A DNA stretch of 47,939 bases from JBOGIG01 sp050742455 (GCA_050742455.1 JBOGIG010000067.1:1-47939); one strand, 5' to 3'; positions 1-8,390 are shown, counted from the first letter of the stretch. The notes: generated from the letters alone by a model not told the origin. Program-made: numbers and translations.

Positions 1-166
1 CGGCCAGTCGATCGGCGAGGGCCGAGGCTACGGTGGACCCGTCGGACAGGAAGATCAGGATCCTGTACTGGGCCAGGGACAGTTCAACGGTGGCCAGACC
101 GAGTTCGGCCTGGCGGGCAAGGCGGGCGGCCACCCGGCCCATACCTTGGACTTGGGAAGTCCTCAT
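1..166 (-). CDS. MarR family transcriptional regulator (partial, C-terminus beyond left edge)
   Basis: Only the first 55 codons are inside the window. The reverse-strand reading starts MRTSQVQGMGRVAARLARQA and goes on to ELSLAQYRILIFLSDG and ASALADRLA. This matches the N-terminal helix and the start of the winged helix of MarR repressors. MarR proteins are dimers that leave DNA when they bind small aromatic or acidic ligands. The gene is divergent from the fused ABC importer, so it probably controls that operon. A TANNNT box (TACTCT on this strand, 179-174) lies 7 nt before the ATG, which suggests a leaderless message. A palindrome covers that box, so the gene is probably autorepressed. The ligand cannot be read from the sequence. 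Confidence 0.8.
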   Translation of the reverse strand, partial: MRTSQVQGMGRVAARLARQAELGLATVELSLAQYRILIFLSDGSTVASALADRLA

Positions 167-170
167 GACC

Positions 171-185
171 GTTAGAGTATCTAAC
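171..185. promoter_or_regulatory. Inverted repeat, probable MarR operator over divergent promoters
   Basis: GTTAGA-GTA-TCTAAC is a perfect 6-bp inverted repeat with a 3-bp spacer. It overlaps the -10 box of the leftward marR gene (TACTCT, 179-174). It also overlaps a rightward TANNNT box (TAGAGT, 173-178) that could drive the importer operon from about 185, giving a leader of about 180 nt. An operator here would shut both promoters at once. The repeat is seen directly; the assignment to this MarR protein is inferred. Confidence 0.6.
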
Positions 186-362
186 TATTAGGGGGCACCG
201 AGCTTTTTCGCCTCGGAGGCCCTGATGCTTGACAGGCCGCCGGTTCGGTACTTCAATCCGTTCATCGCCGATCTCATCGTCGGTTCGCTCGTGACAGAGG
301 GGGAGTCGAACCGCGAAGGACCCCTGGATTCTTGATGTGCCGACCGTGAAGACCGGCTGATC
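186..362. other. 5' region of the importer operon, no gene seen
   Basis: About 177 bases separate the MarR operator from the first importer gene. I see no convincing ribosome binding site directly before the ATG at 363 and no riboswitch that I recognise. A reverse-strand frame crossing this region overlaps the importer start and has no family resemblance, so it is not called. The segment is most likely a long untranslated leader. Confidence 0.4.
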
Positions 363-2507
363 ATGCGTTGGGGTTGGGATCGGGCCCGGGCCCCCGCTCT
401 GTGGGTGGGCTCGATCATTGCCTTTTTGATCCTCGTGCATCTGGTGTGGCCGGTACCCAGGGGAGTGATTCTTCAAGGAGCAATCCTGGGCGGCCTCACC
501 TCGCTCATCGCTCTGGGCATCGCCCTGATTTACCGTGCCAATCGAATTGTCAACTTTGCCCAAGGCGACCTGGGCGCCGTTCCCACTTCCATCGCCGTGC
601 TACTGATCACCTCCACGGGGATCAACTACTTCCTGGCCATGGCCACTGGAGTGGTGGCCGCCCTGGTTCTCGGCGCCGTGGTGGAGATGACCATCATCCG
701 TCGCTTCTTCAAGGCTCCCCGCCTCATCCTCACGGTGGCCACCATTGGCCTGTCCCAGGTGCTGGCTGCACTCGGACTAATCGTTCCCAGGATGTTCGGC
801 GCCGGTCTCACCGCCCAGTTCCCATCGCCTTTCAATGCCTCCTTTTCCGTGTCGGGCGTCATCTTCCACGGCAATGAGATCATCGCCCTGGTTGTCGTGC
901 CGTTGGTCTTCGTGGCCCTCGGGCTGTTCCTCAAGAAGACCCGAGTGGGCGTGGCCATCCGGGGAAGCGCCCAAAGCGCGGACCGGGCCTTCCTTCTCGG
1001 AATCCCGGTCAAGCGCCTGGGGACCCTGGTTTGGATGATGGCCACGGTGATGTCCACCGTTGGCCTGTTCCTGAGGGCCGGGATCGTAGGCCTGCCCATC
1101 GGTACCGTCCTCGGGCCGGCGGTCCTATTGCGGGCCCTGGCCGCCTGTGTCGTGGGGCGGATGGAGAACTTCCCGGTCATTGCCGCCGCGTCGATAGGAA
1201 TTGGCGTGATTGAGACTGCCGTTCTTTACCACTCGGGCCAGGCCGCCTACGTCGACCCCATCATCTTCGCCATCATCATGGTCGCCCTGGTGACCGGGTA
1301 CTGGAGGCGCTCAACAGCCCGGATCGATAGCACTGATGCCTCCAGTTGGCACGCCACCGGGGATGTCCGGCCTGTCCCCTTGGAGCTCCGGCACCTCCCT
1401 GAGGTAAGGGCAGTTCGCTGGGGATTGGCCTTGGCCCTGCTCGGCATCTTGGTTGCGCTGCCGAAATGGCTTTCGGTCAGCAACATCAATTTGGCATCGG
1501 CCATCGTCATTTTTGCCATTATCGGTCTCTCCCTGGTGGTGCTGACCGGATGGGCAGGCCAGGTCAGCCTGGGTCAGATGGCCTTCGTGGGCATTGGGGC
1601 CGCAGTGGGCGGCTGGGTGACAGTGACCAAGGGCTGGGATCTCTCCCTGGCCCTGCTCATAGCCGGCTTGGCCGGGGCCGTGGCTGCCATGGTTATCGGT
1701 TTGCCTGCGCTTCGGGTCAGGGGGCTTCAACTGGCTGTGGCCACGTTGGCCTTTGCCTTGGCCACCTCGGCGTATTTTCTCAACCCCCGCTACTTCTCGT
1801 GGCTTCCGGTGGGACGGATACCCCGTCACGCTCTGTTCGGCGCCATCAACATCGCAGGTGAGGGCGCCTACTACTACCTGAGTCTGGTGGGGCTGGCCCT
1901 GGCCCTCGTGGCAGTAAGGGGTATCAGACGTACCCGAAGCGGTCGGGTCCTGATTGCCATTCGCGAGAACGAACGGGGCGCCCAAGCGTTCGCCGTAAAC
2001 ACCACTCGGACAAAATTGGCCGCCTTTGCCATATCCGGCTTTCTGGCTGCCTACGCCGGGTGTTTGTTCGTTCACCAGCAACAGAGCTTGGGGGTCAACC
2101 CATATGCGCCCGAGCAGAGCCTCAAGGCCTTCTCCATGGTGGTGATCGGCGGTCTGGGTTCGGTACCGGGCGCCCTAATCGGCGCCCTCTATGTAAAAGG
2201 CAGTGACTTTTTCATTCCCACCCAGTTCGAGTTCCTGGCCTCGGGCGCCGGGCTGTTGTTGGTGCTGATGATCGTTCCGGCCGGCCTTGGTTCGTTGCTC
2301 TACGCCGGTCGGGACTGGGGGCTGCGCCAGGTGGCCAAGCGCCGTGGCCTGTTGGTGCCCTCCATGGTGGCAGACGCCGCCCGCCCCCCGGCCGATCCCC
2401 GGCGAGAGGTGATGCCCGAGCCCGGAGTAGGTGTTGAGTTGGGATCGTCTGGACCCGGGGCCTACCACCAAATCATTGGGAAGATCGACTCGGAGCCGGT
2501 GGGGTGA
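363..2507 (+). CDS. Fused branched-chain amino acid-type ABC permease, LivH-LivM
   Basis: This 714-aa membrane protein joins the two permeases of a Liv-type (HAAT) ABC importer. Residues about 30-310 are LivH-like: they contain the family pattern GGLTSLIALGIALIYRANR followed by NFAQGDLG. Residues about 345-650 are LivM-like, with LTGWAGQVSLGQMAFVGIGA and, near the end, VVIGGLGSVPGALIGAL. In most bacteria these are two genes of about 300 and 350 aa, so the length fits a simple head-to-tail fusion. About 16-18 hydrophobic segments are visible. The last 60 residues are polar and probably cytoplasmic. The gene is followed after 49 bp by the fused ATPase protein and then the binding protein, forming one operon. 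The substrate could be branched-chain or other amino acids, amides or small acids. Confidence 0.9.
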   Translation: MRWGWDRARAPALWVGSIIAFLILVHLVWPVPRGVILQGAILGGLTSLIALGIALIYRANRIVNFAQGDLGAVPTSIAVLLITSTGINYFLAMATGVVAALVLGAVVEMTIIRRFFKAPRLILTVATIGLSQVLAALGLIVPRMFGAGLTAQFPSPFNASFSVSGVIFHGNEIIALVVVPLVFVALGLFLKKTRVGVAIRGSAQSADRAFLLGIPVKRLGTLVWMMATVMSTVGLFLRAGIVGLPIGTVLGPAVLLRALAACVVGRMENFPVIAAASIGIGVIETAVLYHSGQAAYVDPIIFAIIMVALVTGYWRRSTARIDSTDASSWHATGDVRPVPLELRHLPEVRAVRWGLALALLGILVALPKWLSVSNINLASAIVIFAIIGLSLVVLTGWAGQVSLGQMAFVGIGAAVGGWVTVTKGWDLSLALLIAGLAGAVAAMVIGLPALRVRGLQLAVATLAFALATSAYFLNPRYFSWLPVGRIPRHALFGAINIAGEGAYYYLSLVGLALALVAVRGIRRTRSGRVLIAIRENERGAQAFAVNTTRTKLAAFAISGFLAAYAGCLFVHQQQSLGVNPYAPEQSLKAFSMVVIGGLGSVPGALIGALYVKGSDFFIPTQFEFLASGAGLLLVLMIVPAGLGSLLYAGRDWGLRQVAKRRGLLVPSMVADAARPPADPRREVMPEPGVGVELGSSGPGAYHQIIGKIDSEPVG

Positions 2508-2530
2508 GCTCTTACCGGCACGCTCCAGCA

Positions 2531-2560
2531 ATGCGGTCCGAGCCCAAGGGGTCGTCGTGA
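2531..2560 (+). CDS. Possible 9-codon mini-ORF coupled to the MFS-LivF-LivG start
   Basis: An ATG at 2531 opens a 9-codon frame (MRSEPKGSS) whose TGA overlaps the GTG start of the next gene in a GTGA arrangement. Its body contains the AAGGGG that serves as ribosome binding site for that GTG. I see no good ribosome binding site for the ATG itself. It may be chance, but the same 4-nt overlap design recurs upstream of other genes in this window. Confidence 0.25.
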   Translation: MRSEPKGSS

Positions 2561-5500
2561 GCCAGAGCTTTGACGCCGATCAGGCGGTCAGGGACTCCCT
2601 GGCTGCCCTGCCCCAGGGCCAAGGCGGGTGGAAGCCGAGCTCGGGGTGGCACCGGCGTTTTGCCTTTGCCCTAGGCGGAGGGGCGGCACTTTTTCCGCTG
2701 GCCATCCTGATGGGGATGAACGGTGTTGAACAACTGGACGCGTTGGCTTTTGGGGTTCTGATACCTGATATCCAGAAGTCATTCGGCCTCAACATCCAAG
2801 GGATACTCACGCTGGTGTCCGTCGTGTCGGTGGCGGCTCTGGTCCTCCAGGTGCCTATCGCCTTTTACGCCGACCGGTGGCGTCGGACCCGTCTGGCTCT
2901 GGCCGGGGCCACGGCATGGGCGCTGTTTTCGGTGCTGACCGGATTGGCCCCCACCCTTGTCGTGTTGGCAATTGCCCGGGCTGGATCGGGAATTGGCAAG
3001 GCGGTTGCGGACCCTACTCATAGCTCGCTGTTGACCGACTACTACGACATCGCCGTGCGGCCGAGGGTATTCGGCGCCCATGCTGCAGCCTTGGCTGTGG
3101 GTGGTGCGGTCGGGCCGCTGACAGCCGGACTGCTCGGGTTCTACTTCGGGTGGCGAACGCCATTCATCGTGTTCGCAATTCCGACTGCCGTCATCGTGAT
3201 TCTGGGCTTCAGGCTCAAGGAGCCGGTTAGGGGCATCCACGAGCGTCGGGCTATGGGTGCGTCCGAGGAGGCGGCACAGACCGAAGATGTCCCTCCCTCT
3301 TTCTCGGAATCATGGCGCATTGTTTGGCAGGTCCAGAGCCTGCGCCGTATCTGGTACTCATTGCCATTCCTGGCCTCGGCGGTGATAGGACTCATCAGTC
3401 TCACTTCGCTCTACTACAAGAATGTTTTTCACCTCGATGACCGGGCCCGGGGCTACATCGCGGCAGGCGCCGAACCGGCGGCACTAATCGGATTGCTGAT
3501 TGGCATCCCGGTGGCCAACAGGTACTTGGCTCGCAATCCGGCACTGGCTCTCAAATTTCTGGCCGTGGTTACCTTCGTGGTGGCCGGCGCCTTTGCGCTG
3601 TTTGCCGTTACTCCGAACCTGGATCTGGCCATAGCCATGAACGTCGTGGTCTCCGCCATCATCGCAGTGGTGGCGCCTGGCATCTATTCGGTGCTATCCC
3701 TGGCGATCCCACCCAAGGTTCGCTCCATGGGGTTTTCCGTGGGGGCGCTATGGGTGCTTCCGGGTGCCATCCTCCTTCCCGTCATCGGGGCCATCGCCGA
3801 TCATTGGGGAATACGTCTCGGCCTTTTGTTGATGGTGCCGGTGTTCACTGTCGGAGGTCTCATCCTGGCCTCCTCGGGCGGGGTCATAGAAGATGACATC
3901 CGCCGTGTCTGGGTGACGGCGGCGGCCCAGTCCGAGGTGCTTCTGGCCCGACGGGAAGGACGGGTCAAACTGCTGCTGGTCAAGGATTTGGAGGTCGGCT
4001 ACGGAGGGGTCCAGGTCCTCTTCGGCATCAATTTGGAGATCGGCGAAGGTGAGATTGTCGCCCTTCTGGGCACCAATGGAGCAGGCAAGTCCACTTTGCT
4101 CAAGGCTATTTCAGGCCTTGTGCCGGCTTTGGGAGGCGCGGTTGTCTTCGACGGCAGGGACATGACCTACGCCCCTCCCCATGAGATAGCCGCTCGAGGA
4201 GTGGTCCAGTTGCCCGGTGGGCACGGAGTCTTCCCGAACCTGACGGTTGCGGAGAACTTCGAGCTGGCCGAATGGCTCCACCACGGCGATCGGGCCCGGT
4301 CGGAGGCGGATCGTGAATTTGTTCTTGGATCTTTCCCCGTGCTGTCCTCCCGCCTGGCCGAGCCGGCCGGGAACCTGTCAGGGGGCCAACAACAGATGCT
4401 GGCGCTGGGGATGGTGTTCATGACCAGGCCCCGCCTCTTGATGATCGACGAGCTTTCCCTGGGATTAGCCCCGATCATCGTCGAGCAACTCCTTCCCATG
4501 GTCCGGGCTCTGCGGGACGCCGGTTCCACGATCATCCTGGTTGAGCAGTCGGTAAACATTGCCCTTTCGGTGTCTGACACTGCCTATTTCATGGAGAAGG
4601 GTGAGATCCGCTTCCAAGGTCCGGCCGAAGAGTTACTCAGCCGGCCCGACCTGCTGCGCTCTGTGTTCCTCAAAGCCCCGGTTGCCTCGACGGGGCCGGT
4701 TCTGACCAATGGCGCTGTCCCCGCACCGGTTCTGACGAATGGCGCAAGTCCCGCACCGGCTCTGACCAATGGGGCTGTCCCCACCTCACCAAGTATGGCG
4801 GCACGGGGAGAGGAACCTTCGATTCTCCAGGTGTCGGGCGTGACCAGGCGGTTCGGCGGTATCGCCGCTCTCCAGAACGTGACTTTCTCGCTTGGCCAAG
4901 GGGAAATACTTGGCATCATCGGCCCCAACGGGGCAGGAAAGACCACACTCTTCGACGTCATTTCGGGCTATCTGCCTGCTGACGCCGGCACAATCGCTCT
5001 GGCCGGTGTCGACATCACGGCTCGTGCGGCCCATCGACGCGCAGCATCGGGTCTGGGACGGTCATTCCAAGACGCCAGACTGTTTCCGTCACTTACTGTG
5101 GCCGAGACCATCGCCGTTTCCCTGGAGCGCCACATCGAGGTGCGCGATCCTGTGGCCGCGGCGCTAAACCTCCCAGCAGTGAGGAGCTCCGAAGCCAAAG
5201 TGACAGTGCGGGTGGAGGAGTTGATTGAGCTCTTGGGCCTGGGTGCTTATCGGGACAAGTTTGTCCATGAGCTTTCCACCGGAAGCCGTCGGATCGTCGA
5301 CCTGGCCTGCCTGATCGGACACCGGCCCGCTGTGGTCCTGTTCGACGAGCCCTCGTCGGGCATCGCCCAGCGAGAATCGGAAGCACTCGGGCCTTTGCTG
5401 GTCCGCATCCGAGATGAGACAAAAGCGTCTCTCGTGGTCATCGAGCACGACATGAACCTCTTGGTGGGCATGGCGGACAGCATGTTGGCTCTGGACCTGG

Positions 5501-5616
5501 GCAGTGTGGTGGTGAGAGGTGATGTCACCAGAGTTCTCAACGACCCACACGTGGTGGCCTCCTACCTGGGCAACAGTGCTACGGCAATATCTCGGTCGGG
5601 AGCTCGACCAAATTGA
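2557..5616 (+). CDS. MFS carrier fused to LivF and LivG ABC ATPases
   Basis: The protein has 1019 aa. The GTG at 2557 is chosen because AAGGGG lies 5-6 nt upstream and earlier starts lie inside the preceding gene. Residues about 30-440 form an MFS carrier with roughly 12 membrane segments and the loop motif YADRWRRTRLALAGA. Residues about 469-706 are a LivF-type ATPase: Walker A GTNGAGKST, signature LSGGQQQ, Walker B region LLMIDELSLGLAP. A linker with three 10-residue repeats follows. Residues about 755-1019 are a LivG-type ATPase: Walker A GPNGAGKTT, Walker B VVLFDEPSSG, switch His in VVIEHDMN. The LivG signature reads LSTGSRR and is degenerate. Both ATPases should power the LivH-LivM permease encoded just upstream. 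The role of the MFS part is unknown; it could be a second route for the substrate or a membrane anchor or sensor. Confidence 0.9.
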   Translation: MSQSFDADQAVRDSLAALPQGQGGWKPSSGWHRRFAFALGGGAALFPLAILMGMNGVEQLDALAFGVLIPDIQKSFGLNIQGILTLVSVVSVAALVLQVPIAFYADRWRRTRLALAGATAWALFSVLTGLAPTLVVLAIARAGSGIGKAVADPTHSSLLTDYYDIAVRPRVFGAHAAALAVGGAVGPLTAGLLGFYFGWRTPFIVFAIPTAVIVILGFRLKEPVRGIHERRAMGASEEAAQTEDVPPSFSESWRIVWQVQSLRRIWYSLPFLASAVIGLISLTSLYYKNVFHLDDRARGYIAAGAEPAALIGLLIGIPVANRYLARNPALALKFLAVVTFVVAGAFALFAVTPNLDLAIAMNVVVSAIIAVVAPGIYSVLSLAIPPKVRSMGFSVGALWVLPGAILLPVIGAIADHWGIRLGLLLMVPVFTVGGLILASSGGVIEDDIRRVWVTAAAQSEVLLARREGRVKLLLVKDLEVGYGGVQVLFGINLEIGEGEIVALLGTNGAGKSTLLKAISGLVPALGGAVVFDGRDMTYAPPHEIAARGVVQLPGGHGVFPNLTVAENFELAEWLHHGDRARSEADREFVLGSFPVLSSRLAEPAGNLSGGQQQMLALGMVFMTRPRLLMIDELSLGLAPIIVEQLLPMVRALRDAGSTIILVEQSVNIALSVSDTAYFMEKGEIRFQGPAEELLSRPDLLRSVFLKAPVASTGPVLTNGAVPAPVLTNGASPAPALTNGAVPTSPSMAARGEEPSILQVSGVTRRFGGIAALQNVTFSLGQGEILGIIGPNGAGKTTLFDVISGYLPADAGTIALAGVDITARAAHRRAASGLGRSFQDARLFPSLTVAETIAVSLERHIEVRDPVAAALNLPAVRSSEAKVTVRVEELIELLGLGAYRDKFVHELSTGSRRIVDLACLIGHRPAVVLFDEPSSGIAQRESEALGPLLVRIRDETKASLVVIEHDMNLLVGMADSMLALDLGSVVVRGDVTRVLNDPHVVASYLGNSATAISRSGARPN
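4696..4785 (+). repeat. Three 30-bp tandem repeats encoding the LivF-LivG linker
   Basis: Three near-identical 30-bp units begin at 4696, 4726 and 4756. They encode PVLTNGAVPA, PVLTNGASPA and PALTNGAVPT. The repeats sit exactly between the two ATPase domains and would make a flexible Ala/Pro-rich tether. The number of units could vary between strains without breaking the frame. Confidence 0.85.
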
Positions 5617-5683
5617 GGGCTGCGACCGCACCATCACCACCTGAACTTGTCCACCCTCCGCAATCCAACCGAAGGAGCAATCC

Positions 5684-7378
5684 ATGCAACCCATGACCGA
5701 GCCCACGGTTCCCAGGCGACAAGGTACGTGGCGCCGCTACCTGCCCGTCGTGGTGGTAGTCGTGGTGGCGGCGGTGGTGGCCGGCGTGTTGGCCGGCTCA
5801 GGAGGCAAGTCCAACAAGCCCCACAACGCCGCCACGGCGGCCAGTTCCGGACCGATGACCCCTGCGAGGGCAAAGTCGGAGGGTAAGTCGGTGAATTTCG
5901 GATCTAACTGCGACCCGCGGACCGGGCGCATCAAGGTGCCGACCATTTATGCCCCGCCGTGCGTGGCCCCCATGACCGGTGGAAACGGTGGGACCACCAG
6001 TCCCGGAGTCACGGGTGACACCATCAATGTCGCCTTCTACGTTGGCCAGGTCAACGCTCAGACCAAGGCCCTCAACGCCGTCGGTGGGGTGACCGATACT
6101 CCGGCACAGGAGGTAGCCCAGGCCCAGAACTACGTAACGTATTTCAACGATCACTACGAACTTTGGGGTCGCAAGGTCAAATTGGTTCCCGTCCAGGCCA
6201 CGGGCAGTGCCACCGACGATGCGGCGGCGAAGGCCGACGCGATCAAGGTGGCCACCGAGGACCATGCCTTCGCATCGATCGGAGGTCCGGCCCAGACAGC
6301 GGCCTATGCCGACGAGCTGGCCGCCCGGGGAGTGTTGTGCCTGGGTTGTCTGGGGACCGATGCACAGGCCCAGGCCAACGCCCCGTTCATGTGGGGCGAT
6401 GAGCAAAGTCCCGAGCAGTACACAATCGAGGGCGCCAAGGTGATCCTCAGTCAGTTTGCCGGCAAGGACGCTGTGTTTGCTGGCGACAAATCCATGCATT
6501 CCCAACCCCGACGGTTTGGACTGGTCGCCTATGACACCCCGACCGGGACCTACACCAAGGCCCGCGAGGAGCTCCAGGGCCTCCTGGCCAAGGGAGGCGT
6601 TCAACTGGCCGCCAATGTCAACTACTTCCTGGATACCTCCACCCTGCAGGAGACAGCCACCACCATCGTGTCCAAGCTGAAGGCTTCCAATGTCACCACT
6701 GTCATCTTCGCCGGCGATCCCTACATGCCCTACTACATGACGCGCGTGGCCACGGCTCAGAACTACTTCCCCGAATGGATTGTTACCGGGACAGTCCTCA
6801 CCGACACGACCTTTGCCGGTCGGTTGTACGACCAGAAGCAGTGGGCACATGCCTTTGGCATCTCATTGTTGACGGCACGGGCGCCCCAGCAGTTCAGTGA
6901 TGCCTATCGACTCAATGTTTGGCAGTTCGGGGCCCCACCGGTGGCCAAGGGCACCTACGGGCTCATCTATCCTCCCTTGTTCGACCTGTTCACTGGGGTT
7001 CAGCTGGCCGGTGCCCACTTGACGCCTCAAACCTTCCGGGATGGTCTGTTCCGCTATCCCGTGACGGGGGGCAGTCCCATCAATCCGCAGATCTCTTGGG
7101 GTCATCACGGAGTGTGGCCCAACACCGACTACACCTCGAGTGACGACTTCACCTTTATCTGGTGGAATGCCGCCCTCAAGGGGATCCAGGACGAGGTCGG
7201 GACCGTCGGCAACGGCGCCTATGAGTATGTCAATGGAGGAAAGCGCTACCTGCCGACCGCCGTACCGAGTAGTCCGGTTGGCTTTTTCAATCCGACTGGC
7301 GCCGTTGCCGTTTACGCCCAGCCACCTGCCTCGGCATCCCATCCCAATTACCCTTCTCCGGCCGGGACCCATCCCTAA
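5684..7378 (+). CDS. ABC transporter substrate-binding protein (LivK-like, membrane-anchored)
   Basis: This 564-aa protein is the extracytoplasmic receptor of the fused importer. The ATG is preceded by GAAGGAG at a good distance. Residues about 19-38 are a run of Val and Ala that acts as an uncleaved membrane anchor or signal peptide; there is no lipobox Cys. The folded part starts near residue 105 (GVTGDTINVAFYVGQ) and has the periplasmic-binding-protein type I pattern, including VATEDHAFASIGGP and the ATTIVSKLKASNVTTVIFAG strand-helix. At 564 aa it is longer than typical LivK (about 370-400 aa). The extra length lies in the N-terminal anchor and spacer and in loops. It is the third gene of the operon and needs the two preceding fusions for transport. 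The ligand is not evident. Confidence 0.88.
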   Translation: MQPMTEPTVPRRQGTWRRYLPVVVVVVVAAVVAGVLAGSGGKSNKPHNAATAASSGPMTPARAKSEGKSVNFGSNCDPRTGRIKVPTIYAPPCVAPMTGGNGGTTSPGVTGDTINVAFYVGQVNAQTKALNAVGGVTDTPAQEVAQAQNYVTYFNDHYELWGRKVKLVPVQATGSATDDAAAKADAIKVATEDHAFASIGGPAQTAAYADELAARGVLCLGCLGTDAQAQANAPFMWGDEQSPEQYTIEGAKVILSQFAGKDAVFAGDKSMHSQPRRFGLVAYDTPTGTYTKAREELQGLLAKGGVQLAANVNYFLDTSTLQETATTIVSKLKASNVTTVIFAGDPYMPYYMTRVATAQNYFPEWIVTGTVLTDTTFAGRLYDQKQWAHAFGISLLTARAPQQFSDAYRLNVWQFGAPPVAKGTYGLIYPPLFDLFTGVQLAGAHLTPQTFRDGLFRYPVTGGSPINPQISWGHHGVWPNTDYTSSDDFTFIWWNAALKGIQDEVGTVGNGAYEYVNGGKRYLPTAVPSSPVGFFNPTGAVAVYAQPPASASHPNYPSPAGTHP

Positions 7379-7380
7379 TA

Positions 7381-7404
7381 GTGAAGGAGTACATGCCCAA
7401 TTAG
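7381..7404 (+). other. Strong ribosome binding site and ATG leading into a 3-codon frame
   Basis: GAAGGAG lies 4 nt before an ATG at 7393, directly after the binding-protein stop, but the frame ends after three codons (MPN). The next gene downstream starts 60 nt later without a ribosome binding site. This looks like the start signals of a lost fourth operon gene whose body was replaced, or a minimal translated leader. Confidence 0.4.
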
Positions 7405-7454
7405 CATTCCTCCCCGATGGACATCCATGTTCCGACGGTCGGTCACACCTGCCC

Positions 7455-8312
7455 ATGAAAAAGTCAGAGATCCCCCGTGCCGTGGCTGCCTGTAGGGCGG
7501 TGGCCTTCGAAGCCGGTCTGAGGGTCGATGACGCAGTCTCTGTCCACGCCTCGAACCGGATCACCATGCGCCTGCTGCCAAGCGATGTTCTTGCCCGAGT
7601 GGCGTATGAGGAGGAACGCTCGGTTGCAAGTGCCGAATTCGAAGTCCAGCTCGCACGCCGCCTGGCTGAGACGGGTAGCCCAGTGGGCGAACTCGATCCT
7701 CGGGTGCAGCCTCGTGTACATCTGCGTGACGGCTTCGCCATCACGCTCTGGACCTACTACGACCCCTTACCTTCGCGAGTCGCTCCTTTTGAGTATGCAC
7801 AGGCGCTCATACGGTTGCACGGCGGTATGAGGCAGGTGGATATCATGACCCCGCACTTCACTGACCGAGTTGCGGAGGCGCAGTCGATGCTCTGCGACCC
7901 TGCCGTAACCCCAGAGCTGTGTGACTCGGATCGGGAGCTTCTTCGCCAGACGCTGCAGACTCTTACGGCCTCTATTACCAACAACGGCTCCGACGAGCAG
8001 GTGCTGCATGGCGAGCCACATCCCGCCAACTTGCTCCACACACAGATGGGGCCGTTGTTTGTAGACCTCGAGACATGCTGTCGTGGACCCGTCGAGTTCG
8101 ACATCGCCCATGCGCCCGAGGTAGTCAGCGACCACTACCCGGGAGCAAATGAGGACCTACTCTGGCAATGCCGGATCCTCATGCTGGCCATGACCACAAC
8201 GTGGCGCTGGAATCGAGACGACCAACTCCCGAATGGGCGTCAGCTCGGGCAAGAGTGGCTCGGCCAGATGCGATCAGCTCTTGACCGGCACGGACTCGAT
8301 GTCGGTCGCTGA
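7455..8312 (+). CDS. Aminoglycoside phosphotransferase (APH)-fold family protein
   Basis: This 285-aa protein has the kinase-like APH fold. HGEPHPANLLH is the catalytic-loop motif (usually HGDxHxxN; here Glu replaces Asp), and LFVDLETCCRGPVEFDIAH is the metal-binding DxD/E segment. The N-terminal lobe with VLARVAYEEE is short. Proteins of this type phosphorylate antibiotics, choline or other small alcohols, and many have no known substrate. ATG 7455 is chosen because the family similarity starts there; there is no clear ribosome binding site. Base use is less GC-rich than in the importer genes, and the gene follows a disrupted start signal, so it may have been inserted. It converges on the P450 gene. 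An antibiotic-resistance role is not shown by the sequence. Confidence 0.7.
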   Translation: MKKSEIPRAVAACRAVAFEAGLRVDDAVSVHASNRITMRLLPSDVLARVAYEEERSVASAEFEVQLARRLAETGSPVGELDPRVQPRVHLRDGFAITLWTYYDPLPSRVAPFEYAQALIRLHGGMRQVDIMTPHFTDRVAEAQSMLCDPAVTPELCDSDRELLRQTLQTLTASITNNGSDEQVLHGEPHPANLLHTQMGPLFVDLETCCRGPVEFDIAHAPEVVSDHYPGANEDLLWQCRILMLAMTTTWRWNRDDQLPNGRQLGQEWLGQMRSALDRHGLDVGR

Positions 8313-8320
8313 CGGCGCCC

Positions 8321-8335
8321 GGCTCAACCTGAGCC
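8321..8335. terminator. Short hairpin between convergent genes, possible terminator
   Basis: GGCTCA-ACC-TGAGCC is a perfect 6-bp stem with a 3-nt loop. It lies in the 78-bp gap between the convergent APH-like and P450 genes. No U-run follows, so it could be a bidirectional, T-poor terminator or an mRNA end protector. Confidence 0.35.
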
Positions 8336-8390
8336 TGACCCGCTGGTGGCCGATGAGGACCGGATCAATCGCCTCTTCCTGTCCTAGGGT

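Noticed and set aside
186..362. A tRNA-like T-arm pattern on the minus strand (GGTTCGACTCCCCC) upstream of the importer genes
   Set aside because: The bases on each side do not pair to form a T stem, and no acceptor or anticodon stem is present, so a tRNA or tRNA fragment cannot be supported.
5798..6850. Long reverse-strand open frame (350 codons) inside the substrate-binding protein gene
   Set aside because: It is antisense to a well-supported gene, has biased composition (Gly, His, Gln) and no family resemblance. In high-GC DNA such frames are common mirror images of real codons.
7455..8312. Antibiotic resistance gene call for the APH-like protein
   Set aside because: The catalytic loop and length are loosely APH-like, but nothing ties it to a named resistance enzyme, and the family includes many metabolic kinases.
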